Below, one piece after another: positions 1-8,774 of a stretch of 38,778 bases of DNA. The stretch spans positions 1 to 38,778 of the forward strand of contig WJMK01000010.1 of assembly GCA_014727975.1 (NCBI GenBank), read 5' to 3'. Numbering within the stretch: the first letter of the stretch is position 1; every line of letters starts with the position of its first letter. The translations under genes and the position numbers were made by a program. Source of the stretch: Microcaldota archaeon (GTDB taxonomy: Archaea > Micrarchaeota > Micrarchaeia > Anstonellales > Bilamarchaeaceae). The notes beneath the pieces are model-generated. The model searched no databases and was not told where the DNA came from. It saw only the letters and a program-made list of their open reading frames with translations.

Positions 1-409
1 CTGTGATGTTGAGAAAATCTTCTGCATCCATAAACTCTTCTGTGTTGTTGAGCCAGTCGTCTTCTTCAGGAAGAATTGGCTCTTCCCCGCCTGTTTCGTT
101 TGCAGGAGCAGGGGGCTCGATGGTGCCATTGACCTGAAGGATTCCATCTTCTGATGAAGAGTTTGTAAGGTTTAGGTAAGATTCCACCTCTATGAATTCT
201 GATGCATTATCCTCCTGCCCTGATTGGTTTGTAGAATTGAGGAAATCATCTACTTCTATGAACTCTGTTTCATTGGGGAGGGGCATAGGGGAATCATTCA
301 ATGTGTCGTTGTTTGTGAGGTTTACCCCCGAAAGCAGGAAAACGGTTATGAGCAAAGCTGGGAAGAACATAACAGGAATTGGCCTGGACTCGCTTCGGTC
401 CTCCCACAT
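1..409 (-). CDS. Secreted/membrane-anchored sequon-rich repeat protein, C-terminus truncated by window edge
   Basis: Manual reverse-strand translation from ATG at 409 stays open to the window edge (136 codons): MWEDRSESRPIPVMFFPALLITVFLLSGVNLTNNDT...; hydrophobic N-terminal segment, about 13 N-x-S/T sequons; TATA-like element at 432-440. Not in the ORF track because it runs off the edge. Confidence 0.7.
   Translation of the reverse strand, partial: MWEDRSESRPIPVMFFPALLITVFLLSGVNLTNNDTLNDSPMPLPNETEFIEVDDFLNSTNQSGQEDNASEFIEVESYLNLTNSSSEDGILQVNGTIEPPAPANETGGEEPILPEEDDWLNNTEEFMDAEDFLNIT
2..265 (-). repeat. Three degenerate 12-aa repeats EF[IM][ED][VA]xx[FY]LNxT within the truncated CDS
   Basis: EFIEVDDFLNST (230-265), EFIEVESYLNLT (164-199), EFMDAEDFLNIT (2-37). 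Confidence 0.65.
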
Positions 410-431
410 GCAAAAATTTCAATAGAATACT

Positions 432-452
432 TTATATATGTTTCATATATAA
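432..452. promoter_or_regulatory. Perfect inverted repeat TTATATATG-TTT-CATATATAA, probable TATA element(s) between divergent genes
   Basis: 9-bp perfect arms, 3-nt spacer; 23-31 nt upstream of the minus-strand start at 409. Confidence 0.55.
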
Positions 453-527
453 TAAAGCGGATTTTTGGGACAGGCGGATGGGCAAAAATAGGCAAAATTA
501 ATAAGGTTTCTCTGTGCTTTTGTTAGG

Positions 528-2645
528 ATGAGGGCCCTTTTCGGGATGCTGCTGGCAATCGGGTTGCTATTCTCCATTGCCAATGTTACGACGGAGGGGG
601 GGAATGTAACAAGCATTTATTTCAACCAGACGCAGAACTCAACCTCATGGGATGGGCTGTATGGGGATGTGGTGCTTGGTGCGGGAGCTACCTATACGCA
701 TACTGTAAACGGGAATGCTGTTGTGCTTTTGAATATGGTTGCGCAGGACCCTCCGTGCATATATTCTTCAATTTCCATGCATGTGGTTGCAGCAAACAAT
801 AGTGCAATCACTCTCCCTCTTTCTGCAGGCAACCTTGCGCAGCTGGACGGCTTCATAGGAGGGAGCCAGAACGGGAGCAGCACATTCACTGGGCTGGACA
901 CCTTTGTGCTGAATTCAGGTACTTACAACAATGTGCCAACGGCATACAGCTATGCAAACGGGGCCCCTTCTCCGGATTTTAGGGAGGGGTACCTGAACGA
1001 TGCGGTTGGGAACCTTGTTTTTGTTGCGGACGTGGTTGACAACCGCCCAAACTGGAACGGGAGCACGAGCGATTACCAGATTATGCTTCCGAATAACGGG
1101 GCCCCTGTGCAGTACTGGCTCTGGGTGGATGTGAACTATACCTGTGTGTCTCCCACCCCTCCAGACCCGCACCACAAGGACCACAAGCTCTTCATTCCGC
1201 CAATTGATTCATATTCAATTGTGACTGGTGAAGAGTTCAGCCTGGAATTGGTTGTGGAGAACAGGGGGGACTACAAGGAAGAAGATGTAGAAGTATATAT
1301 TTCTGAATGCCCGGAAGGGTTTTCCTGCGGAAGCGGGTTTATAGATAGCATAAAAAAAGGAGATGAAGAAAATGCGAGCCTCCTGGTTTCTGTTGGGTTG
1401 ATTGGCTCTTATGTTCTGGAGGTTTGTGCAGAAAATGATGATGCAGATTACTGCAGGGAATTCTTCCTGCAGGTGCTTCCGGAGTGCGAAGAGGGAGAAG
1501 GATGCCCGGGGGAGGAATACTGCGAAGGCGGGTACTGGGTGCCCAAGAAGGAAGCAGGGGAGGAATGTGGGGATGGCTGCTGGTGCCTGAGCGGGATTTG
1601 CGAGAATGGAGTATGCGTGCTCTGTGAAACAGATGATGACTGTGAAGACGATGAGGAATGCTCGGGCGGGTATTGTGAGGAAATCGAATGCCCGTGTGGG
1701 GTCGTGGAGAACCATGCATGCCTTCCGCATGAGTGCTGCTCGGACGGAGATTGTGAAACAGGGGAATTCTGCATAGGACTGGAATGTGTTCCCAAAGAAC
1801 TGGAGATAGTGCTTGTGGACGGGGAGCTGGTTGTTGGGGAAGAAGGGCATTTCCAGATACTCAACAATAAAGGGGATGAAGTTCCTTTTGCAGATGTCTT
1901 TACAAATAAGGAAAGCACAGTTGCGGATGAATTTGGGCATGCATCGCTTCCATTTTCTGCAGATGGGATTGTGTATGCGGATGGGGAAGGGTATCCGCAG
2001 GCTGCAAAGATGTTTAGCGTGCTGCAGCTTGCAAGCATAAGCCTGCTGGAAGGGCCGGCAGTTGCTGGAAAAGAATCAACTATAGAAATTACTGACCAGG
2101 ATGGAATGCCCATTGCAGGCGCAGATGTGATACTGGAGGGAAATGTGCTTGTAAGCGATGAGAACGGGCAGGTAAAATATGCATTCAGCGAATCCGGGTT
2201 CCAGACTATAAGCGCAACAAAGCAGGGATACAGAATAAGCGATGCGGAAATTGAGGTTGCCGCTGCGGGGGTGGAAATTGCAGACGCCTGCAAATTCCCT
2301 GTTGTGCTCAGCTGGATTGAGGTTGCGCCAACCGAATTTTACTGGCTCTGGCTCCTTTCCCTTGTGCTTGGGACATTCAACTTCATTGTGCTCAGGAAAA
2401 GGATAGGCAGGGACTTCCTGAAGAAATTAAAGGAAGAAAATTTCGGCGGGGAATATGGAGCAGAGCTTGCCAGGAAAAGAAGGGAAATCTACTACAAGAG
2501 CCTTGCATATTCTTACGGCCCGCTCCTGCTCGCGCTTCCGGGCATCCCGTTCCTTAATATTTGCTTCATGAGCAATGTTGTGGTGCTGCAGGCAGTTGGG
2601 GAGCTGGCGCTCATTATAAAGAAAATAGTTGAAAAGAGAGGATAA
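528..2645 (+). CDS. Large surface protein: signal peptide, cysteine-rich module, Ig/carboxypeptidase-regulatory-like repeats, C-terminal TM segments
   Basis: 705-aa ORF; N-terminal hydrophobic signal; many sequons; Cys-rich stretch CEEGEGCPGEEYC...CIGLEC; C-terminal WLWLLSLVLGTFNFIVL and a second hydrophobic segment. Confidence 0.85.
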   Translation: MRALFGMLLAIGLLFSIANVTTEGGNVTSIYFNQTQNSTSWDGLYGDVVLGAGATYTHTVNGNAVVLLNMVAQDPPCIYSSISMHVVAANNSAITLPLSAGNLAQLDGFIGGSQNGSSTFTGLDTFVLNSGTYNNVPTAYSYANGAPSPDFREGYLNDAVGNLVFVADVVDNRPNWNGSTSDYQIMLPNNGAPVQYWLWVDVNYTCVSPTPPDPHHKDHKLFIPPIDSYSIVTGEEFSLELVVENRGDYKEEDVEVYISECPEGFSCGSGFIDSIKKGDEENASLLVSVGLIGSYVLEVCAENDDADYCREFFLQVLPECEEGEGCPGEEYCEGGYWVPKKEAGEECGDGCWCLSGICENGVCVLCETDDDCEDDEECSGGYCEEIECPCGVVENHACLPHECCSDGDCETGEFCIGLECVPKELEIVLVDGELVVGEEGHFQILNNKGDEVPFADVFTNKESTVADEFGHASLPFSADGIVYADGEGYPQAAKMFSVLQLASISLLEGPAVAGKESTIEITDQDGMPIAGADVILEGNVLVSDENGQVKYAFSESGFQTISATKQGYRISDAEIEVAAAGVEIADACKFPVVLSWIEVAPTEFYWLWLLSLVLGTFNFIVLRKRIGRDFLKKLKEENFGGEYGAELARKRREIYYKSLAYSYGPLLLALPGIPFLNICFMSNVVVLQAVGELALIIKKIVEKRG

Positions 2646-2654
2646 GAAGTCTAG

Positions 2655-4403
2655 CTATTTCTTCTTTTTCCTGGATTTCTTTTTGGAGGGTTTTTTCTTT
2701 GTGCGCCTTAGCTTTTTTGTATCTTCCATCAGGGTTTTCCGCTCGGATGCCTTCTCCTCCAGCGCAGCCTTCTGCCTCTTGCTTTTTTCTTTTGCGGTTG
2801 CGACAACCTCACCGAACTCCTGCTCTTCTTCGCTCATTTCCCTGTACTTGGACATCAGCTCTGAGCTTTCGCGCATCAGCTGCTTTATGCGGTCGCGCAC
2901 ATCAGAAATCTTTTCATCTATGCTTGCCTCTTCCATCTCAAGCGAGCCCAGGCCTTCCCTGTACTTGCCTTCAGCCGCATCAAGCTCCTTAAGATACTTG
3001 CGCACATACTCGATTTCTGCCGCCTTCTTTATGCGTGCAAGCTCCTCTTCGCTTTCATGCACATATTGCTGGAGTTCATCCATCTTGCCCTGGTAATCCT
3101 CAGAATAACCCTGGAACCATTGCTCTATTTTCTCTATTTTCTCGAGCTCTTCTCGAAGCTCGTCCAGGCTGCGCATGCGCCTTTCGAGCGTGGACTGGAT
3201 GTGCTCAACACGCTCGGAAATAATTGTGCGGGAATCAACAAGATCTTCAAGGGATTCCTCTACTGTGCGGACTTTGTCTTCCATCTCCTCTATAGAAGCC
3301 CTGCCTGCTTCAAGGGTCTCGCGGAGCTGGGCTTCTGCAGTATTCATGGACTGCAGCATGTCCCGGAGCTGCATCATGCGGCTCCTGTCCCTCATCGCCT
3401 CTTTTTCCCCCCTTGCAAGCTCTTCATTGAGCTCTTCGCTTGCTTCCCTGAGATTTGACCAGTTTTCATCAAGGCCTTCCTTGGTTTTGGAAAGCACTGT
3501 GCCTGCTTCTGAATCGAATTTCCTGAGTGCCTCCTGCATCTGGTCTATCTCCTCTATCTTCTCCGGGAGAGTAGACATCATTTCTTTTGCTTCGAGAATG
3601 CGCTTTTCCTTTTCAAGCAAAGCATATTCAAGGTTGTCCAGGCTTGCCTCAAATTCCTTTTCCAGGGAAAGAAATCCTTCCCTGTGTATTTTTTCTTTTT
3701 CCCCTTCCAGCTGCTTGAGTTCCTCCTTTCCTTCCCGGATTAAGTGTAGGTAATCATCAAGGCGCTCTCTCAGCTTCCCCGTCTGCCTTGGGTGGAGGTG
3801 CAGGAACCTGCTTTTTTCAAGCCTCTTCTTCATGGGCTGTGGGGGCCCTTCGGAAACAACCTCCATCCGGGGAATTGGTTGGGGCTTTGGGCTTTCCTCC
3901 TTTGGTGCTGGCCTTGGGGCAGCAGCGCGGGGCTCCTCCTCTTCCTCTTCCGGCTCCTCTTCAAGCTTTAGTTTAGGTGTCTCCTTTTTCTTTTTCAGCG
4001 GTCTTTTCTGCTTCTTTTTTCCCCCGAGAATTCCTGAAAATAATGATTTTTCCTTCCTGCGTAGTGGGGCAACCTCTCCTATTTCATCTCCCAGGTCCAG
4101 TGATTCTGTTTGCTGGAGCTGGAGCTCCTCTGGCTCCTCTCTGCGCGGGCAGGATTTTGCTTTTTTTGGGGGCGGGGGGGTCTCGTCCATCACCCACATC
4201 GCATGGAGGGAGCCCATCCTGTTGTCAAGGCTTACGACGCCCTCTTCTTCGAGGATATGGAGCCATTTCTCCACTTCCTTCCTGTTCATCCTCAGCTCTT
4301 TGGAAAGCCTTCCGACCTCCACATCTTTTTTTGTTGAGAGTATATCAATTAGCTTGTCTATGTCTGTTGCGATAAGAAAGTCCTCCTCATCAACATCTAT
4401 CAA
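2655..4403 (-). CDS. Winged-helix plus long coiled-coil protein with Lys-rich C-terminal tail
   Basis: 582 aa; N-terminal wHTH-like segment (DKLIDILSTKKDVEVGRLSKELRMNRKEVEKWLHILEEEGVVSLDN), acidic/basic coiled coil, tail KKKPSKKKSRKKKK. Confidence 0.8.
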   Translation of the reverse strand: MIDVDEEDFLIATDIDKLIDILSTKKDVEVGRLSKELRMNRKEVEKWLHILEEEGVVSLDNRMGSLHAMWVMDETPPPPKKAKSCPRREEPEELQLQQTESLDLGDEIGEVAPLRRKEKSLFSGILGGKKKQKRPLKKKKETPKLKLEEEPEEEEEEPRAAAPRPAPKEESPKPQPIPRMEVVSEGPPQPMKKRLEKSRFLHLHPRQTGKLRERLDDYLHLIREGKEELKQLEGEKEKIHREGFLSLEKEFEASLDNLEYALLEKEKRILEAKEMMSTLPEKIEEIDQMQEALRKFDSEAGTVLSKTKEGLDENWSNLREASEELNEELARGEKEAMRDRSRMMQLRDMLQSMNTAEAQLRETLEAGRASIEEMEDKVRTVEESLEDLVDSRTIISERVEHIQSTLERRMRSLDELREELEKIEKIEQWFQGYSEDYQGKMDELQQYVHESEEELARIKKAAEIEYVRKYLKELDAAEGKYREGLGSLEMEEASIDEKISDVRDRIKQLMRESSELMSKYREMSEEEQEFGEVVATAKEKSKRQKAALEEKASERKTLMEDTKKLRRTKKKPSKKKSRKKKK

Positions 4404-4412
4404 GCATACACC

Positions 4413-4937
4413 TCATTCTTCCACCACGGAGAATTCTCCCGAGAGCTTCATCTTTGCCCTCCTGAATGCTTCCTTTACTGCAGACTCGTTTTCCTTTCCC
4501 TTATACACATAAACTGAGAAAAGCGCCTGGTTCTTCTTGAGCCTTGCGGCCCTGTCCATCGGCTTTCCAAAGGCCCTCCTCATTCCCTTCTGGATACGGT
4601 CTGCACCCGCACCTGCAACCATCTTGTTTTCCCTGATTACATGGTGGGGGTAAACCCTCACAAGGAAATAGTAGTTCCCTGGCATAGCTGCCTCCAGGAC
4701 CTTGTTTGCGGACTGCCTGGCTGCCTCTATTGCATTGTCCCTCAGTATAAGGATATCGTCTTTGAGCTTGAGATGGTAGGTTGCATCATAATCATCCTTG
4801 TCGGCGCCCATCCTGTGCTGGTTGAGCTCCTTGTGGGGCATCGTCTTTATGTAAGACTTCCTCGGCTTTCTCTTGGAGTGCCTTGTCCATGCAACCTTGT
4901 TGCCGTCTCTTACGCATTTAGCAGGTCTGATAGCCAT
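4413..4937 (-). CDS. rpl10e: 50S ribosomal protein L10e (L16 family)
   Basis: MAIRPAKCVRDGNKVAWTRHSKRKPRKSYIKTMPHKELNQHRMG... matches archaeal L10e signatures. Confidence 0.95.
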   Translation of the reverse strand: MAIRPAKCVRDGNKVAWTRHSKRKPRKSYIKTMPHKELNQHRMGADKDDYDATYHLKLKDDILILRDNAIEAARQSANKVLEAAMPGNYYFLVRVYPHHVIRENKMVAGAGADRIQKGMRRAFGKPMDRAARLKKNQALFSVYVYKGKENESAVKEAFRRAKMKLSGEFSVVEE

Positions 4938-5019
4938 GTAAATCTCCCTCTCGGTACAGTTGTTTATTTAACTAGGAAAATATGTGCAGGATTGTTTATA
5001 AAGGTATTGGGATGGCACT

Positions 5020-5544
5020 TCAGAGCTCCGGCGGGCCTATGCGGCCGAAAACCTTGTCGCTCTTCTTGTTTTGGTCCCTGTTTACGAAAACCCTCTTCTT
5101 CTTGCGGAGAAGCTCCTGGAGCTTGGAGGGAGACTCCCCATCCAGGTAAACATCATATACCTCATCCAATGAGCCCCTGAAGCGCGGGGTGATTTTCCCT
5201 ACAATGAGGCGCTTTTTGTCCTCAAACTGCTTGAGGTCCAGCTTTTTTGCGGGTAGCTCAATTACAACGCGGGCATCAATGTCCAGGAGGGGCTTTATCA
5301 GCTTGGGGTCAGGCTGTACCTCAACCTGCACATACATGGTGAAGGTGAGGTGGTCATAGACATCATAGTTGGTTTTCTTTCCCTTGAGTGCATCCAGGTC
5401 CACGATGTGGACAAGCTCAGTGCCGAGGCGCTCCTTGAGCCTCTTTGCGATTTTGATTGCGCTGCCCATGGGCTTCAGGGTGCCGAGGCGTCTCGTGTAT
5501 GCCTTTTTTCCCTTCAGGTAAATAAGCGGCACATCCATAATCAT
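5020..5544 (-). CDS. HisA/HisF-related half-barrel-sized protein, function unknown
   Basis: 174 aa; VHIVDLDALKGKKTN... resembles the HisA segment HLVDLdgAk..., but only about half the length of a TIM barrel. Confidence 0.6.
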   Translation of the reverse strand: MIMDVPLIYLKGKKAYTRRLGTLKPMGSAIKIAKRLKERLGTELVHIVDLDALKGKKTNYDVYDHLTFTMYVQVEVQPDPKLIKPLLDIDARVVIELPAKKLDLKQFEDKKRLIVGKITPRFRGSLDEVYDVYLDGESPSKLQELLRKKKRVFVNRDQNKKSDKVFGRIGPPEL

Positions 5545-6878
5545 GCAGAAACACCCCTCCCTGCAACAAGCCTGCTGAACACAGGGGGCACAATTATTGT
5601 GGTTATGAAAGCCATTGCGGAAATAATTGAATATTCGGGGATTGTGAGGGCTCCGCTGGAAAGGCCGAAAACTGCAATAATCAGTGCAACTTCGCCCCGC
5701 GGGGACATTCCAAAGCCTACAAGCGCGGACTCCCTTGCATTAAGCTTTGAAGCAAATGCCCCTATTCCGCACCCTACAAGCTTTGTGAGTACTGCGATTA
5801 CTGAGATGAGTATTATGGGCCAGAAGAATTCCATTACTGCGCCCACATCAACAAGCATCCCAAGGGAAATGAAAAACACCGGGATGAAAATTATTTCCAG
5901 GGAGCGTGTGCGCCGGTCTATCTCTTCCGCGTGCTTGCTGTAGTTGAGCAACACCCCTGCTAGGAAGGCACCCACTATGCTGGAAAGCCCGATGAATTCT
6001 GCAATATATGCGTAAAGGAATACAAATGCGAGTACATAAAGAAGGGTTTTTTCCCTTACCTTGAGCACGTTTACCTTCTTGTCCACGAAATATTTGCCTA
6101 CTATTGAGCCCCCTAGGAGGAAGATGAATGCATAAATGAGGACTGTTGCGAACGGCTCGAGTGCTGCTGCATCAAGTGAAGTCGGAAGGTTCATTACCAA
6201 TGAGAGCACAAGGAGGGAGAGGATGTCATCTATGATTGCAGCGCCCATAATCATCTGGGCAAACCTCTCATCCATGAGGCCCATCTCCTTGAGGATGGCT
6301 GCGGTTACCCCTACGCTGGTTGCAGTAAGGGCTGCACCCATGAACAGTGCATAAAGGAAGGAGCCTCCGGTGTAAACTGCAAAGAAATAGCCTGCAACAA
6401 ACGGGAAAAGAATTCCCAGGATTGCAATGATGAAGTTTTCCTTTGTGAATATTTTGTGGATGCTTGATTCAAGGCCCACCTTGAACATCAGGATTATTGC
6501 GCCGAACTGGGCAAATATTTCCACTAGTTCCTCATGCTGAAAGATTTCCGGGGGCTCTGCCGGAATAAAGGGAAGGGAGCCCAGGCTGGGCCAGATTAGG
6601 TGCAGGAACGAGGGGCCCATTATTACCCCTAAAAGCATCAGGATGAGCACTGTTGGCTGCTTGAGGAATTTAACGATGCTGTAAGCAAGTATTGCCAAAA
6701 GAAAAAGGAAGACCATTTCAAAGATGAGGTGCTCTTCCCCTGCTTCAGCAGGAAAAAGGCTTGTGCGCACAACAGAAAGGAAGAGGATTATGAATAAGAC
6801 TATGATTGAGTAGTAGAACAGGGGCTTCAGCACTGCCTCCTGCACTTTTCCGAGTCCTTTCAGTATCCTTTTCGGCAT
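5541..6878 (-). CDS. Cation:proton antiporter, CPA2/NapA-KefB type
   Basis: 445 aa polytopic membrane protein; ATSVGVTAAILKEMGLM...AAIIDDILSLLVL motif typical of CPA2 exchangers. Confidence 0.9.
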   Translation of the reverse strand: MPKRILKGLGKVQEAVLKPLFYYSIIVLFIILFLSVVRTSLFPAEAGEEHLIFEMVFLFLLAILAYSIVKFLKQPTVLILMLLGVIMGPSFLHLIWPSLGSLPFIPAEPPEIFQHEELVEIFAQFGAIILMFKVGLESSIHKIFTKENFIIAILGILFPFVAGYFFAVYTGGSFLYALFMGAALTATSVGVTAAILKEMGLMDERFAQMIMGAAIIDDILSLLVLSLVMNLPTSLDAAALEPFATVLIYAFIFLLGGSIVGKYFVDKKVNVLKVREKTLLYVLAFVFLYAYIAEFIGLSSIVGAFLAGVLLNYSKHAEEIDRRTRSLEIIFIPVFFISLGMLVDVGAVMEFFWPIILISVIAVLTKLVGCGIGAFASKLNARESALVGFGMSPRGEVALIIAVFGLSSGALTIPEYSIISAMAFITTIIVPPVFSRLVAGRGVSA

Positions 6879-6880
6879 GG

Positions 6881-8098
6881 CTATTTACTCCTGATTTTCT
6901 TTATCGCTGCTGTGAGCGTTTCAGTGGATTCCTTTCCTGTTTTCATGTTCCGGATGGTGACTTTCTTGGATTCCGCTTCCTTTTTACCGATTATGATTAC
7001 CCAGGGAATCAGCAGGGAGCGTGCATAATCAAATTGCTTTTTTATGTTTCGGCCTATCAGGTCAGTTTCTGCAGAAATCCCTTTCTTTCTGAGGGATTTT
7101 GCAGTTTTGAGGCCTTCATTGTAATAGTCGGGGAGGGTTGCAACAAAAACATCTGTGTAAGTCTTCTTTTCTGCCTCTTCTCCAAGGAGCAGGAGGATGC
7201 GTTCAATTCCAAGGCTTATCCCTACTGCCGGGGCGCCGTGGCCATATAGCTCGAGCAGCCCATCGTACCTGCCCCCTCCTGCAAAGCTGCCCTTGTACCT
7301 TCCGGTTCCCTTGAATTCAAACACGGTTCCGGAATAGTACCCTAGCCCCCGGACCAGGGAGGGTTCGAATATGAAATCAGGGAATATCCCCTGGAGCTCC
7401 CGGACTTCGGCTACGCCTTCAGGCGCATACCTTTCCAGGGCTTCCAGCTTTTTCTCATTCTTGCCCTTTAGGTTGAAAAGCGGGAGAATTTGGTCTGAGT
7501 ATTCCCCCAGGGCGGGCTCTAGGGTTTTGTATACTGATTTGTAGCCTATTTTGTCTATTTTGTCCAGTGTGCGGAAAATTTCGTTTCTTTTTCCTGAAAT
7601 TCCGAAATATTCCAGTATCGAATTGAGGATTTTGCGGCTGTTAAGGAGGACCTTGAAATCCTTTAGCCCTAAGCGGGTAAGGGAGAGAGACGCCATTTCC
7701 AGTAGCTCTGCCTCTGCGCGCATGGATGCGGAGCCCACGATATCTGCATCTGCCTGCCAGAATTCTCGGAACCTCCCTTTCTGGGGCTCTTCCCTCCTCC
7801 ATACCGGGCCTATTTGGTAACGCTTGAAAGGCTTGGGAAATGAGGTGTTGGCTGCAACCCTTGAGAGGGGGACCGTGAGGTCGAAGCGCATCCCAAGGTC
7901 TGAATTGGAAATTTCGAAGAGCTGCCCTGCGATTTCATCCCCGGACTTTGCCTTGAGGGTGCTGAGATGCTCCAGGGCAGGGGTTTCCAGTGGCTGGAAG
8001 CCGAATTCCCTGTAGGTTTCTGCTATTGTTGCGAAGGCCTTTTCCCTCTGCATCATCTGCGGAGGGAGGAAGTCCCTCATTCCTTTTGCGCGCTTCAT
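6881..8098 (-). CDS. hisS: Histidyl-tRNA synthetase
   Basis: MKRAKGMRDFLPPQMMQREKAF...RFDLTVPLSR...YQIGPVWRREEPQKGRFREFWQADADIVG...GLGYYSGTVFEF; class II HisRS motifs. Confidence 0.96.
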   Translation of the reverse strand: MKRAKGMRDFLPPQMMQREKAFATIAETYREFGFQPLETPALEHLSTLKAKSGDEIAGQLFEISNSDLGMRFDLTVPLSRVAANTSFPKPFKRYQIGPVWRREEPQKGRFREFWQADADIVGSASMRAEAELLEMASLSLTRLGLKDFKVLLNSRKILNSILEYFGISGKRNEIFRTLDKIDKIGYKSVYKTLEPALGEYSDQILPLFNLKGKNEKKLEALERYAPEGVAEVRELQGIFPDFIFEPSLVRGLGYYSGTVFEFKGTGRYKGSFAGGGRYDGLLELYGHGAPAVGISLGIERILLLLGEEAEKKTYTDVFVATLPDYYNEGLKTAKSLRKKGISAETDLIGRNIKKQFDYARSLLIPWVIIIGKKEAESKKVTIRNMKTGKESTETLTAAIKKIRSK

Positions 8099-8167
8099 GG
8101 AGCATTACCTCTAGCTGGTATCAAAAACAAAGGTAAAGTTTATATATTAAAAGGGATGGGGTGTTTG

Positions 8168-8183
8168 TGTAACCATGGTTACA
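8168..8183. promoter_or_regulatory. 16-bp perfect palindrome TGTAACCATGGTTACA, candidate operator
   Basis: Lies in the divergent hisS/kinase intergenic region between TATA-like elements TTTATATATT (about 8138-8147) and GGTTTATAAG (about 8189-8198). Confidence 0.5.
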
Positions 8184-8231
8184 TAAATGGTTTATAAGCC
8201 CCTTTCCCATATAACCCGGAGTGGGATAAGC

Positions 8232-8774
8232 ATGATTATCGGATTGACCGGAGAGAATTGCGCAGGCAAAGGAACGGTTGCAGAATACCTGAAAACAAAA
8301 GGATTCCTCTACCGCTCGCTTTCAGACGTGCTCCGCGAGGAGCTGAAGGCAGAAGGGAAAGAGCTGACACGGGAAAACTTAATTGAGAAGGGCAATTCCC
8401 TGCGCGCTGAGCATGGGCCTGCCGCCCTTGCCAAGAAAACGGTGGAACGGCTTGAAGAAGGAACGGATTACATTATTGATTCTATCCGGAACGCGGCAGA
8501 AGCGCAGGAAATCAAGTCACTCCCAAATTCTACTCTTGTTTATGTGCGCGCCCCTCCGGAAGTGAGGTTTGAGCGGATGAAGGCGCGGGGAAGGGAAAGC
8601 GATCCGCAGACTTTTGAAGAATTCCAGAGGCTGGAAGCAAGGGAAATGAAAAACGAGGACAAGACCAAGCAGAGCCTTGTGGAAGCATTTGAAATTGCGG
8701 ACCTGGAGCTGGAGAATATCGGGAGCATTGAAGAACTGCACAAAAAAATAGACGAATTGCTTGGTTCACTCTGA
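8232..8774 (+). CDS. P-loop nucleotide kinase-like ATPase
   Basis: Likely ATG at 8232 inside ORF 8187-8774: MIIGLTGENCAGKGTVAEYLKTKGF; Walker A GENCAGKGT. Confidence 0.8.
   Translation: MIIGLTGENCAGKGTVAEYLKTKGFLYRSLSDVLREELKAEGKELTRENLIEKGNSLRAEHGPAALAKKTVERLEEGTDYIIDSIRNAAEAQEIKSLPNSTLVYVRAPPEVRFERMKARGRESDPQTFEEFQRLEAREMKNEDKTKQSLVEAFEIADLELENIGSIEELHKKIDELLGSL

Noticed and set aside
224-526. 100-aa plus-strand ORF near window start
   Set aside because: Overlaps the better-supported minus-strand CDS (1-409) and the AT-rich promoter region.
1448-2293. 281-aa minus-strand ORF opposite the 705-aa surface protein gene
   Set aside because: Ser/Pro-rich shadow translation with no domain signal; the plus-strand ORF has signal peptide, Cys module and TM segments.
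3175-4512. Plus-strand Ser-rich ORFs (192 aa and 226 aa) opposite the coiled-coil gene
   Set aside because: Poly-Ser is the expected antisense reading of Glu/Lys-rich coiled-coil codons; no independent evidence of coding.
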